Source: an uncultured Bacteroides sp. (lineage in GTDB: Bacteria; Bacillota; Clostridia; Lachnospirales; Lachnospiraceae). Taken from it: 64,000 nt of DNA. How positions within the stretch are numbered: the first letter of the stretch is position 1; every line of letters starts with the position of its first letter. Location of the stretch: the NCBI GenBank assembly GCA_945913015.1, contig CAMECH010000007.1:1-64000 (forward strand), in the 5' to 3' direction. The notes beneath the pieces are model-generated. The model was given only the letters and a program-made list of their open reading frames with translations, searched no databases and was not told the DNA's origin. Positions 7,584 through 16,328 of this stretch are shown here, piece by piece. Both the position numbers and the translations under genes were made by a program.

Positions 7584-9269
7584 TTACTCAAAATCTTCCT
7601 CAAGCACTTCATACAGTTCTCTACGTGCTTCATCTATCTCCTCGCGTGTGCCCTTTCTTAAAATCTGTTCAAAATCACGCAGGCACATTTCTATTTTCTT
7701 TCGTGTATCACCGATGCTTTCCTCATACATTCGCTCAGCGCGCAGCAACGCAAGGCGGTTTTCCTCCTCATCTCTCGGACGTATTTTCAGATATGAAAGC
7801 TCCTTCATACGCTCCTCAATCTCATCATCAGTCATTGTGTTGGCATCACCTTTAATTATCATTTTCTTTGTCATGCCCGTTGACACTACTTTGACCTCGA
7901 CCTCAAGAAGCGAGTTGATATCGTATGTATACGTCACATCAATGCTTTCCTGCCCCTTTGGAGCCTGCGGAACGGTAACCTCAAGTTCTCCGAGATAAAG
8001 ATTGTTTTTTGAAAATCTGCTTTCTCCCTGAAGCACCTTTACACGAAGCTTTTCCTGATTGTCGTTGACCGTATACAGCCTCTCGGTATGGCTCGCAGGA
8101 ATTACCGTATTTCTCTCGATAATCGGACAGTAATGGCCGTCCTCGATAGTCCCGTCAGCGTATTCCATCACGACCTCTGTACCCAGTGTAAATGAGCAGA
8201 CATCGGTAAGTATCACTTCCTTAACTGCCTTGTTGCGTTCCTTCATTGCTGCCTGTATCGCTGCACCGAGTGCCACCGCTTCGTCAGGGTTTATATTGGT
8301 ATCCGGGAACTTTCTGAACAGCTTTGTTATGTACCGCTTCACAATATCAAGCTTTGTTGCTCCGCCGATAAGCACTATCTCATCTATTTTATCAAGAGAA
8401 AGTCCTGCATCCGAGAGACTCCTTTTGACAGGCTCCCTTATCTTTTGAAGCAGTTCTTCACAGGCTTCCTCATATTCATCAGCCTTAATCACCGCCTGTT
8501 TTTTCTCATCCCCGATAAGGCACTCGATTGTAACCTCTGAATTGCCGCTTATCTCACGCTTGGCATCCTCACACTGCTTGTACACCCTGACCTGCTCTTT
8601 TTCATCAAGATTCTGAAGCAGAAGTCCTGTCTTATTAAGATAAAGCTTTTGCAGTACATTTGTAAAGTCCTCTCCGCCGAGGTAATTATCGCCTGCTACT
8701 GCCCTTACCTCGAGAATATTCTGGAACAGTTCAAGAATTGAAACATCAAATGTTCCGCCGCCGAGGTCAAATACAAGGAAGCGCGTATCTCTGCTTTTTT
8801 CGTAAAGTCCGTATGCGATTGCGGCTGCGGTAGGCTCTGATATCATTCGCTCTACCTTTAACCCTGCAAGCTCCCCTGCCCTCTTTGTAGCTTTCCTGCG
8901 CTTATCGTCAAAATACGCAGGTACGCTTATAACTGCCTCTGTGACAGGTTCACCTAAGAATTTCTCCGCATCCTCCTTTAATGCCCGGAGCACAAAACTT
9001 GACAGCTCCTCCGGCTTGAATTTCTTACCGCTAAGCTCATATTCACGGTCAGTTCCCATACTTCTTTTAAAAGTCATCGCAACCGAATCCGGATAAAGGC
9101 TCATTCTCTCCTTTGCTGTCTCTCCGACATAAACATTGCCGTCCTCATCAACACTTACTGCCGATGGTGTCAGATTCTTTCCCAGACGGTTCGGAATAAT
9201 TTTTGCCCCATCCGGTGTAAAATATGCCACCAGACTGTTCGTTGTCCCCAAATCTATCCCTACTATCAT
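7584..9269 (-). CDS. HscC-like Hsp70 chaperone
   Basis: A 561-residue Hsp70. The ATPase domain has GIDLGTTNSLVAYF (phosphate 1), VFDLGGGTFDVSIL (phosphate 2) and IVLIGGATKLDIVKRY (adenosine motif). A substrate-binding beta domain follows, and then a short helical end. It is shorter than housekeeping DnaK (about 610-640 residues) and lacks a full lid and a C-terminal tail, matching the HscC class. There is no grpE or dnaJ beside it; instead a J-like/TPR protein is directly upstream and transcribed first. The housekeeping dnaK is presumably elsewhere, so this is probably a specialised paralogue. Confidence 0.85.
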   Translation of the reverse strand: MIVGIDLGTTNSLVAYFTPDGAKIIPNRLGKNLTPSAVSVDEDGNVYVGETAKERMSLYPDSVAMTFKRSMGTDREYELSGKKFKPEELSSFVLRALKEDAEKFLGEPVTEAVISVPAYFDDKRRKATKRAGELAGLKVERMISEPTAAAIAYGLYEKSRDTRFLVFDLGGGTFDVSILELFQNILEVRAVAGDNYLGGEDFTNVLQKLYLNKTGLLLQNLDEKEQVRVYKQCEDAKREISGNSEVTIECLIGDEKKQAVIKADEYEEACEELLQKIREPVKRSLSDAGLSLDKIDEIVLIGGATKLDIVKRYITKLFRKFPDTNINPDEAVALGAAIQAAMKERNKAVKEVILTDVCSFTLGTEVVMEYADGTIEDGHYCPIIERNTVIPASHTERLYTVNDNQEKLRVKVLQGESRFSKNNLYLGELEVTVPQAPKGQESIDVTYTYDINSLLEVEVKVVSTGMTKKMIIKGDANTMTDDEIEERMKELSYLKIRPRDEEENRLALLRAERMYEESIGDTRKKIEMCLRDFEQILRKGTREEIDEARRELYEVLEEDFE

Positions 9270-9322
9270 ATCTAGTCCTCATTTCTATTAATTAGTCAAT
9301 CGCGAAAATCTTCTTTTAACAG

Positions 9323-12300
9323 TTAGAGTTGTGTAAGATAAAACACCTTTGCCTTTGAATACCAGTCATAAGGCTGCTCCTTTTGAAGCTCCTTATATAT
9401 CTCAAGCGCTTCTTCTTTTCTTCTTTTCTTCTCCAGAAGCATTGCGCGTGCGATTTTAAGTTTTGCACACGACGGATTTTTACACAGTGTGCACCTCATG
9501 CTGTCCTCAAGTGCTTCAAGGTACTCCTCATTATCTGCAAAGCCTTCCGTAAAATACGATATGAGAAACAGCTTCCACTGCAGTTCTCTTTCTTTATAAA
9601 AGAAATCATCCCCGTTTTTGGTCATTACATTAAGCCTGTCTAGCAGATTTGCCGCAATTCTGCCCGACTCCTCAAATACTATGTCCGGTCTTAACGGCAT
9701 TCCATATGCGCGGGAAGCTTCGTACCTGAGTGCATCCTCCTGTATCGAAAGCATAAAAAGGACTTCTGCTGCCACATCCTCGATGTACTCATGATTAACG
9801 ACCCTGTCGTTTTCGTCCAGGACTTCTTTTATATTTTTAATTGCCTCAAGATACCTTCCTGATATAAGGCAGTTCCACGCATACGTCCTTTTATATTTGT
9901 ATTTCATTTTTGAACGTATGGAGCTCTCTCTTTCTGTCGCTGCCGCATTATAGTATGTATTTAATGCATCCCATGCTTTATCAGGCATATCAGCATTTAC
10001 ATACATATCATACACTTTCATGTGCGCAGTGCCTTTTTTCCACGACGGCTCAAGATCGGTAAATTTATCAAGATACTCTGATGCCTTCTCTATCTGTCTG
10101 CGCCTTGCATAATCAATCATCAGATCATCCCGTATTTCTGAGCGTCTGTCCGGGAAACGCTTAATAACAGCCTCTCTCGTTTCTGCCGCAAAATCATACG
10201 CTCCCATTCTTTCATATGTATGTGCAAGGTTTATATAAGGTACTGCGTTAGGCTCCTCATCCATATAACGTATAGCCCTTTTAAAATACACTATTGCCTT
10301 TTCGTGTTCTTCCATGTATTTGTAAATGCAGCCTATATTATTAAGCGCAAACTGATTTGACGGTTCAATCTCAAGTGCTTTCTCGAAATCCTTCAGCGCT
10401 TTTTCATAGTCCTTTGCATTCAGACTGAAAAGTCCGCGCTGTATAAGCATATAAACGCCCGGATGGTCATACAGCATCTGTGTTATTACCGGATAGCCTT
10501 CATAATACGCCGACATTTTATGTAAAACAGAAACCTTTTCCATATACTCAGAATCAAATTTCCTGACCTGCTGGCTTAATATGAACGTGTTTTCAAAATT
10601 CTGCTTCATTCTGTCTTCATATGCATCAAGCAGAACACTTTCAATACCGTTATCCTTTGCGAGCTTAAGTATTTCCTTTAAGTCATCACTTCTTTTGAGG
10701 TCATGATATACTCTTGCGATTTCCTCATATGCACTTGAATGTTTCGGAAAATAATTAATGCACTGCCTTCCTGCCGCAATCACTCCTCCTGCATCCCACA
10801 TTTTTGAATACGCATCCATCATCAGAAGGTACGAACCATATATCTGCCTGTCATTGACAAGTTCTGCCGAAAGCTCAACCGCTTTTTCCGGTTCTCCCAT
10901 ATCAATGTAAACCTGAACCTTCTCAAAAAGTATAGGTATCTCTCTGTTCGGCTCCATTGCAAATTCTTCCGGCAGCGCAAATAATTCATCTATTTCTTTT
11001 AGCGCATCATTTAAAAAGTTTTTATCGGCATACCCCATCAAGTGAAATGATTTTGCCCTTATTGCATATGTCTGACAAATGCGACTTCTGTCTTTTTTCT
11101 GTTCATCCTCATCTTTGCTGCCAAATTCGTCAAAAAGACGCTTTCTCCATTCTAACGCCTTTTGTACGGCCTCTTCATACATCGCCTCTTCAAGATAAAG
11201 TTTTGTGAGAAGTCCAAGATGTGAAGTATACTTGTCCGGTTGAATTAAATCGTTTATACTTTCCGCAAGCTTTATTCCTGCAAATGCCGAACCATCCTGA
11301 AGATAGCACCACGCAAGCTCTGTCGCCGCCTCGATATCTCCTTCTTCAGTGTATTTACGGTTATATTCCTTTTCAAGCTCTGTATTGATTTTACCGACAA
11401 GCTCTGCAAAATCATCGCTGGAGCCTATAGCCATTACTTCTTCAGCACAGCTCTTTGCATTTTCGTAATCTTTTCTTTCAAAATACCACTCAGCAAGACA
11501 AAGATTCGCCATATAATGTTTGTCTGACTTTTCTTTTATCCTGATATAAACTTCTGCTGCCTTGTCTTTTAGGTTGTTATTCCAGCATATATTTGCATAA
11601 TTGTATGCAACAGTCAGGTCGTCAGGATACTTTTTGTAAACCTCTCCAAGTTCCTGTACTGCCTGCGTTACATTTCCCTGCTTCACATAAGCCTCTGCAC
11701 GCACCACTTCCATGACCGGATGAAAAATTCCAAGCTTTTCGCTTTCATCTATAAGCTGCATTGCAAGTTCCGTATTATTCTCATCCAAAGCCTGCCAGCT
11801 CCTCATATAACACTGTATATATCTGTCATACGGTGCATCATCAGCGCCTTCAAAAAGCTCAAAATCGATATCACTTTCACCACTGCATTTGCGAATTACG
11901 AAATTAATGAAATCCGCCGGAAATATTTCTTTTAATCTGACATTATCCTCCTGAATACGGAGCTTTTCATCAAAAAATCTCCAGATTTCAGCCGGAAAAT
12001 AAAAATGTGACATCAGGTATGCAAGCAGCTTACGCCTGCACTCCTCTTCTCCCTCCAGTGACTGAACAATATCATCCTCAAAAAGCTGCTGCCATTCCTT
12101 TAAATCTCTTCTTCTGCTTATACTGTTATAAATACCGTCTGCTTTTGAAATCCATTGTCCGCTCGGGGTATTGTCCTCCTCCTCCGGCTTTGTCTCCTCT
12201 TCTGTCTGCGCGGCATATTTGCACGCAGTCTCATATGCCTGCCGCAGCCTTTTAAACCCTTCAGGATTATCTTCCGGATTAGTCACCATAAGTTTCATTC

Positions 12301-12376
12301 TGTATGCCTGCTTAATAAGTGATTCATCTTTTGTCACTGCAATTGCAAGCACATCAAATGCTTCTTCAAATGTCAT
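9323..12376 (-). CDS. J-like domain protein with many TPR repeats
   Basis: About 1017 residues. The first 60 residues resemble a J domain (MTFEEAFDVLAIAVTKDE, then IKQAYRMKLM and EGFKRLRQAYETA), but the essential HPD loop reads NPED. The rest is a long helical array with TPR signatures, for example YEKALKDFEKALEIEPSNQFALNNIG and EKAIVYFKRAIRYMDEEPNA. No signal peptide or membrane helix is visible. The tracked start at 12406 overlaps a ribosome site; the ATG at 12376 follows GGGGAG and begins the J-like domain. It sits 53 bases before the Hsp70 gene, which suggests an Hsp70/co-chaperone pair. Confidence 0.8.
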   Translation of the reverse strand: MTFEEAFDVLAIAVTKDESLIKQAYRMKLMVTNPEDNPEGFKRLRQAYETACKYAAQTEEETKPEEEDNTPSGQWISKADGIYNSISRRRDLKEWQQLFEDDIVQSLEGEEECRRKLLAYLMSHFYFPAEIWRFFDEKLRIQEDNVRLKEIFPADFINFVIRKCSGESDIDFELFEGADDAPYDRYIQCYMRSWQALDENNTELAMQLIDESEKLGIFHPVMEVVRAEAYVKQGNVTQAVQELGEVYKKYPDDLTVAYNYANICWNNNLKDKAAEVYIRIKEKSDKHYMANLCLAEWYFERKDYENAKSCAEEVMAIGSSDDFAELVGKINTELEKEYNRKYTEEGDIEAATELAWCYLQDGSAFAGIKLAESINDLIQPDKYTSHLGLLTKLYLEEAMYEEAVQKALEWRKRLFDEFGSKDEDEQKKDRSRICQTYAIRAKSFHLMGYADKNFLNDALKEIDELFALPEEFAMEPNREIPILFEKVQVYIDMGEPEKAVELSAELVNDRQIYGSYLLMMDAYSKMWDAGGVIAAGRQCINYFPKHSSAYEEIARVYHDLKRSDDLKEILKLAKDNGIESVLLDAYEDRMKQNFENTFILSQQVRKFDSEYMEKVSVLHKMSAYYEGYPVITQMLYDHPGVYMLIQRGLFSLNAKDYEKALKDFEKALEIEPSNQFALNNIGCIYKYMEEHEKAIVYFKRAIRYMDEEPNAVPYINLAHTYERMGAYDFAAETREAVIKRFPDRRSEIRDDLMIDYARRRQIEKASEYLDKFTDLEPSWKKGTAHMKVYDMYVNADMPDKAWDALNTYYNAAATERESSIRSKMKYKYKRTYAWNCLISGRYLEAIKNIKEVLDENDRVVNHEYIEDVAAEVLFMLSIQEDALRYEASRAYGMPLRPDIVFEESGRIAANLLDRLNVMTKNGDDFFYKERELQWKLFLISYFTEGFADNEEYLEALEDSMRCTLCKNPSCAKLKIARAMLLEKKRRKEEALEIYKELQKEQPYDWYSKAKVFYLTQL

Positions 12377-12419
12377 ATTCTCCCCTTTTTGCACACTCTT
12401 CCTCATGCAATTTTGTACG

Positions 12420-13184
12420 CTAATATTCTACTTTTTTAAGAAACAGTCCCTTTGCCGGAGCAAGCTGCCCGGTATCACTCCTGACTCCGCAAGAAAGCAT
12501 CTTATCAATATCCTGCGGTTTAAATTTTCCAAGCCCTGTATCAACTATTGTTCCTGCCATAATTCTGACCATGTTATACAAAAAGCCGCTTCCGCAGAAC
12601 TCTATCTCTATGATTCCCTCTGCTTTTCTGTCCCAAAGACACGAATAGTCCTCATGAATTGTTATTGAATATACATTTTTGACTGTATAAGGCATTTCCT
12701 TCGCATCTGTGCAGAAGGCTTTAAAATCATGCTCTCCTGTAAGCTTTTCCGCTGCTTTTTTCATTGCATCCGCATCAAGACTTCCGTCAATCCGCCATGA
12801 ATACTTTCTTTCAAATGCATTTCTTACAGGTCCGGTATCAAGCCTGTACACATATACTTTGCTTTTTGCACTGTGCCTTGAATGAAAATCAAGCGGGACA
12901 CGACTGGCGCAACGCACCCTGATATCATCAGGCAGCTTTTTGTTAAGCGCCTCCACAAGCTCATCTTCTGAAAGCCTCTGCCTGCATCTGAAATTGGCAG
13001 TCTGTGCGAGTGCATGCACTCCCGCGTCTGTTCTGCCCGAGCCGATGAGCTTTATACTTTCACCCGTATAGGCTGCTATCGCATCCGTTAATATCTGCTG
13101 TATTGTATTGTCTGTATCATTCTGCTTCTGCCAGCCGTTATAGCGGCTTCCGTCATACATGATAACAAGTTTATAATTATTCAT
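12420..13184 (-). CDS. truA: tRNA pseudouridine(38-40) synthase TruA
   Basis: About 254 residues, the usual TruA length. It has the N-terminal strand YKLVIMYDGSRYNGWQ and the catalytic motif GSGRTDAGVHALAQ, where the Asp is the nucleophile. Further marks are KVYVYRL and FCGSGFLYNMVRIMAGT. It makes pseudouridine at positions 38-40 of the tRNA anticodon arm. The ORF track extends to 13253 through a tandem repeat; the ATG at 13184 follows GAGGTGGAAG and starts at the conserved N-terminus. It precedes the J/TPR gene by about 43 bases. Confidence 0.95.
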   Translation of the reverse strand: MNNYKLVIMYDGSRYNGWQKQNDTDNTIQQILTDAIAAYTGESIKLIGSGRTDAGVHALAQTANFRCRQRLSEDELVEALNKKLPDDIRVRCASRVPLDFHSRHSAKSKVYVYRLDTGPVRNAFERKYSWRIDGSLDADAMKKAAEKLTGEHDFKAFCTDAKEMPYTVKNVYSITIHEDYSCLWDRKAEGIIEIEFCGSGFLYNMVRIMAGTIVDTGLGKFKPQDIDKMLSCGVRSDTGQLAPAKGLFLKKVEY

Positions 13185-13198
13185 CTTCCACCTCATTA

Positions 13199-13258
13199 CG
13201 CGGACACTTTTTTGCAGACGCTTTTTTCCGCGGACACTTTTTTGCGCGGACACTTTAG
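13199..13258 (-). repeat. AGTGTCCGCG tandem repeat between trmO and truA
   Basis: On the minus strand, AGTGTCCGCGNAAAAA-type units occur about four times head to tail (AGTGTCCGCGC, AGTGTCCGCGG, AGCGTCTGC and AGTGTCCGCG), separated by A-runs, with a period of about 14-16 bases. The array begins at the trmO stop codon and ends 15 bases before the truA start. It has no coding role once truA is started at 13184. Confidence 0.85.
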
Positions 13259-13953
13259 CGCAGTTTTACGACTTCACACACTGTAAGCACATCCCCGCTT
13301 ACTTTAAAGCGTATGTCAAATCCTGCATATTCCATACCGTATCTTCTTGTCTCATCATTCTGATATGACGGTCTTGGGTCCTGTTCAAGAAGCTCCCTCA
13401 CAATCTCATGGTGCTCACCCGGAAGCTTTTCAAGCCACTCATCAGGAAATATAACCTTAAGACTGTATTTTCTCACATCATCAGCGAATCCGCATACAGC
13501 GTCAGTATGGCAGTCTGTATATGAAAGGTATGGCTTTATATCATATATAGGCGTGCCGTTAAGCAAATCCGCACCCTCGACATGAAGAACCGGGCCAAGC
13601 TTCGGATTTATTTCAATATCTGTCAGCCTCACTGATGACAGACCTATCGGGTTAGGCCTTACCGGCGAACGTGTTGCAAACACACCCATTCTTTTGTTGC
13701 CGCCGAGTCTGGGCGGATGCACCATCGGCCGCCACTCATCCTGCTTTGCTTCCGAGAGCTCCCACAAAATCCATATGTGCGAATATCCTTCCAGCCCTCT
13801 GAACGCATTTATATCACGGTACTCCGGCTCAAACACTATACGCGAATCCATTCCGCTTATAAGCCCGCTCTGCCTCGGTATCCCGAACTTCGCAGTGAAA
13901 TCATTATATATATGTGCAATTATTTTAAATTGAGTCTCAGACACCACGTTCAC
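13255..13953 (-). CDS. trmO: TrmO-like tRNA (t6A37) N6-methyltransferase
   Basis: A 232-residue protein of the TsaA/TrmO (UPF0066) family, which methylates N6 of t6A37 in tRNA for Thr using SAM. Conserved blocks are FGIPRQSGL near the start, then FRGLEGYSHIWILWEL, MGVFATRSPVRPNPIGLSSV, GADLLNGTPIYDIKPYL and a C-terminal RYGMEYAGFDIRF domain. The start is a GTG at 13953, which overlaps the stop of a tiny upstream ORF (GTGA). No better start is visible before the conserved KIIAHI. It is next to truA, another tRNA modifier. Confidence 0.88.
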   Translation of the reverse strand: MNVVSETQFKIIAHIYNDFTAKFGIPRQSGLISGMDSRIVFEPEYRDINAFRGLEGYSHIWILWELSEAKQDEWRPMVHPPRLGGNKRMGVFATRSPVRPNPIGLSSVRLTDIEINPKLGPVLHVEGADLLNGTPIYDIKPYLSYTDCHTDAVCGFADDVRKYSLKVIFPDEWLEKLPGEHHEIVRELLEQDPRPSYQNDETRRYGMEYAGFDIRFKVSGDVLTVCEVVKLR

Positions 13954-14006
13954 GCTTTCTTTCTATCACATAAATCAGTAATGCCAAGTTTCTTTTCTAA
14001 AGCCAT
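13950..14006 (-). pseudogene. Truncated N-terminus of a second Fic gene
   Basis: After a GGGAAG ribosome site an ATG at 14006 opens an 18-codon ORF, MALEKKLGITDLCDRKKA. Its first eleven residues match what I recall as the usual N-terminus of another Fic subfamily (MALE-K-LGITDS-type starts). It then stops, with TGA overlapping the trmO GTG. It reads as the leftover 5' end of a deleted Fic-type gene that may now couple translation to trmO. Confidence 0.5.
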
Positions 14007-14058
14007 AAATCTTCCCTTTTTGCTTAGTGTTAAAACATACTTGTGTGAAACTATTAAT

Positions 14059-14793
14059 TCAATTCCCCATAAAATATTTAGACTGCTGATAATATTCTTC
14101 CGCTTCCTGCTTCATTAATAACACCAGCTTGTCTGTTTTTTGTTTGTCCCGATATTCTTTCAAACCTTCAATATACGCTTCTCTATTATCGTCTAATATG
14201 ACAAATGGACATATATCAGCGTTTTTAAGACATTCTCTAAAAAGAAGCATCCTGCCTGTCCGACCGTTCCCATCCTGAAATGGGTGAATCATCTCATATC
14301 GTGCATGAAATTCTGCCAAAGTATTCAGATTCTTTTCCTGCTTTCCATACCATTCCAATAATTTTTCCATTTCCTCTGCAACCGCTTTCGGAAGTGCAGT
14401 TTTATACATTCCTACCATGTTAGGTCGCTCTTTATAGGCACCTATCGCATACCCATTAGCCCGATCCTCAAACACCCCGGACTTTAATTCATAATGGAAG
14501 CGCTTGATAAGTTCCTCCGTCAAATCTTCATTCAATGTATCAAGCATATAATTAAACATTAAAAAATGTCCATTCATTTCCTCTACATCTTTCGCCCTAT
14601 AAAAATTATTATTCTGAGGTAACGTTCCATTATCAAATAATGAGGCAGTCTGCTCCGGTGTCAATGTGCTTCCTTCAATCTTATTGGAATTATAAGCCAT
14701 TGTTCTTTGTGTATATGCATATACACCTGTTCTGTCAAATCGTTTTCTTTCTATCATAAAACGTTCAATCAGCCAATTCTTATAATTATCCAT
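14059..14793 (-). CDS. Fic/DOC-family AMPylase with intrinsic inhibitory helix
   Basis: A 244-residue Fic protein. The catalytic loop HPFQDGNGRTGR (residues 170-181) is complete, including the His and the ATP-binding Asn and Arg residues. The inhibitory motif S/T-x-x-x-E-G/N is present in the N-terminal helix as SNKIEG (residues 36-41), so this is a self-inhibited class II-type Fic. The usual activity is transfer of AMP to a protein; the target is unknown. No separate antitoxin is seen. It is flanked by a Fic remnant and a possible small toxin, suggesting a small accessory island. Confidence 0.9.
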   Translation of the reverse strand: MDNYKNWLIERFMIERKRFDRTGVYAYTQRTMAYNSNKIEGSTLTPEQTASLFDNGTLPQNNNFYRAKDVEEMNGHFLMFNYMLDTLNEDLTEELIKRFHYELKSGVFEDRANGYAIGAYKERPNMVGMYKTALPKAVAEEMEKLLEWYGKQEKNLNTLAEFHARYEMIHPFQDGNGRTGRMLLFRECLKNADICPFVILDDNREAYIEGLKEYRDKQKTDKLVLLMKQEAEEYYQQSKYFMGN

Positions 14794-14825
14794 TTCATTA
14801 CTCCTTCTTTCTATTACACAAAATT

Positions 14826-14930
14826 ATGCTTACAACGGAACTTTTTATAGCCATCATCAGCTTATGTATTACTTGCTTTGCTCTTGGTTATGCCGTTGGT
14901 ACTAAGAGCAATACTAAGACACAAAAATAA
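14826..14930 (+). CDS. Possible small hydrophobic type I toxin-like peptide
   Basis: A 34-codon ORF below the track limit. It encodes one membrane helix (ELFIAIISLCITCFALGYAVG) and a short polar basic tail (TKSNTKTQK). The layout resembles the holin-like toxins of type I toxin-antitoxin loci in Firmicutes. The stop codon runs into a strong GC-rich hairpin with a T tract, a common 3' arrangement of such loci. Against it, there is no good ribosome site before the ATG, so this may be a decayed copy. An antisense RNA from the 14.97-15.05 kb side would be expected but cannot be proved here. Confidence 0.4.
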   Translation: MLTTELFIAIISLCITCFALGYAVGTKSNTKTQK

Positions 14931-14965
14931 CCGCCCTGTTCTGGTAAACTTTGGCGGTTATTTTT
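14925..14965 (+). terminator. Strong hairpin terminator after the small toxin-like ORF
   Basis: AAATAACCGCC pairs with GGCGGTTATTT around a 17-base loop and is followed by a T run; the reverse strand also reads as stem plus T run, so it may work in both directions. About 20 bases on, a second smaller stem (CTAACCG/CGGTAG) follows. Confidence 0.75.
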
Positions 14966-15041
14966 ATAACTAACATATATCAGGCTAACCGTCTATCGGT
15001 AGCACTCTTTGAGATTATACTAGCATCTAACCGCTTTAATG

Positions 15042-15242
15042 TCAAATAAATTTATTTAATTGCAGATTGGTAAAATATAGTAATTCAGCATTTTCTATAT
15101 CTGCTTCCTTTCCAAAGTACATAAAATCCCTTCTTATATCATAAGCGTTCAGAAGCAGAATATCAATATTTTTCTTTGTACATTTGCCCCCATTAGAGCG
15201 CGTCCATGCCGTGCACAACTTAAAAACAGACCGGCTCCTCAC
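15042..15242 (-). other. Unassigned ORF-containing stretch between toxin-like locus and XRE gene
   Basis: The region 14.97-15.34 kb has no convincing gene. The tracked 66-residue ORF starts inside a terminator hairpin and has no ribosome site. Its last 40 residues (NIDILLLNAYDIRRDFMYFG and beyond) look protein-like, so it may be the worn tail of a lost gene, but I match it to nothing. Confidence 0.25.
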
Positions 15243-15256
15243 GGATTCCGGTCTGT
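15226..15256 (-). terminator. Terminator downstream of the XRE gene
   Basis: Perfect nine-base stem ACAGACCGG/CCGGTCTGT, followed on the minus strand by TTTTTA. It lies about 90 bases after the stop of the XRE-membrane regulator. Confidence 0.75.
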
Positions 15257-15342
15257 ATTATACTGATATCATCACACGATATAATTACATTTCCCTGCAA
15301 AATATGCAGACGCAATATAGTGATGTCAAAATTCTGCCTGCT

Positions 15343-16014
15343 TTATTCTGATTTTGATATCATGACTTCAACTACAATTTTTACAACAAATGAATATACT
15401 AAAGATAAAAGCGTAATATGTATATTAGGTCCAAAAGTGTTCGGATTTTCAATATTTGTCAGCATTACAATTGCGGATACTAAAGCAATCACTACACCAA
15501 CAGGAATTATTATTTTACTTAACATTGCCAACACACGTCTTTTGCCCCTTACACCTGTTACTAACAATATCCCTGCCGACAAAAGAACTAACAGAATAAA
15601 AACAGGCATATTAATAAATCTAAGCGGGTATATTACTAACCCCTCATACCCATATGGTGTACTTAAGAAAATCAAAATGACAGATATAAGTAATAGAATT
15701 ATTCCGATTATCCCTGCGATTTTGTTACCTCTTTTATTATTTTCATTTTCTTTTATGAGCGTCATAATTGTTTCCTCTGCTTTCACTGAATAGTCTTCCG
15801 GTGTTATTCTTTCACACGACAATAATTCATTTACTGAAATATCAAAAACCCTGCATAATGGCAATAGCATTGATGTATCAGGCAAACTATTTCCATTTTC
15901 CCATTTTGATATAGTCTTATCACTCATTCCGATTATTTCTGCAAGTTCTTTCTGCGTAAGCCCTTTTTCCTTTCGTAATACTTGGATAAATTCTCCGATG
16001 TTACTTTCCTTCAT
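15343..16014 (-). CDS. XRE-type HTH regulator with membrane domain
   Basis: A 223-residue protein. Residues about 8-62 form a typical XRE helix-turn-helix (LRKEKGLTQKELAEIIGMSDKTISKWENG, then SLPDTSMLLPLCRVFDISVNELL). The second half has four hydrophobic helices (IAGIIGIILLLISVILIFL and three others). Such membrane-tethered XRE proteins are common in Clostridia, but the signal sensed is unknown. A good site (GAGGAGGG) precedes the ATG. No partner gene is adjacent; the 315 bases upstream hold only the fab operon terminator. Confidence 0.85.
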   Translation of the reverse strand: MKESNIGEFIQVLRKEKGLTQKELAEIIGMSDKTISKWENGNSLPDTSMLLPLCRVFDISVNELLSCERITPEDYSVKAEETIMTLIKENENNKRGNKIAGIIGIILLLISVILIFLSTPYGYEGLVIYPLRFINMPVFILLVLLSAGILLVTGVRGKRRVLAMLSKIIIPVGVVIALVSAIVMLTNIENPNTFGPNIHITLLSLVYSFVVKIVVEVMISKSE

Positions 16015-16236
16015 AAAATCCCTCCTCTGTTATTTTTCTTTATTGTTTTAATTCTGCCATTTGTAGCTATCACAAACAAAATAGCGGCAAAACAAAAAAA
16101 CAAATCCTGTTACGTTTTATTTAGTTTAATATTATCGCTCCTCAGTACAAATCTTATTACATGATGCAAAGAATAACAATCTATAAAATGAAGAATCACT
16201 CTACAAATAATAGAAATCAGCTAATTAAATAAAAAA

Positions 16237-16273
16237 GCCGCTTATACACACAATTTTTTTGTGTATAAGCAGC
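16237..16273 (-). terminator. Terminator of the fatty-acid synthesis operon
   Basis: On the minus strand, GCTGCTTATACACA pairs with TGTGTATAAGCGGC around an A-rich loop and is followed by TTTTTTATTT. It lies about 56 bases past the accDA stop. The rest of 16.02-16.33 kb holds no gene. Confidence 0.88.
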
Positions 16274-16328
16274 TCTTTACTTAATTACATTTCTATGCTT
16301 AACTGCATTACTACAGCTAATCCGGCAA

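Noticed and set aside
15042-15242. 66-residue minus-strand ORF taken as a gene
   Set aside because: It begins inside a terminator hairpin, lacks a ribosome site and has no recognised domain; kept only as an unassigned stretch.
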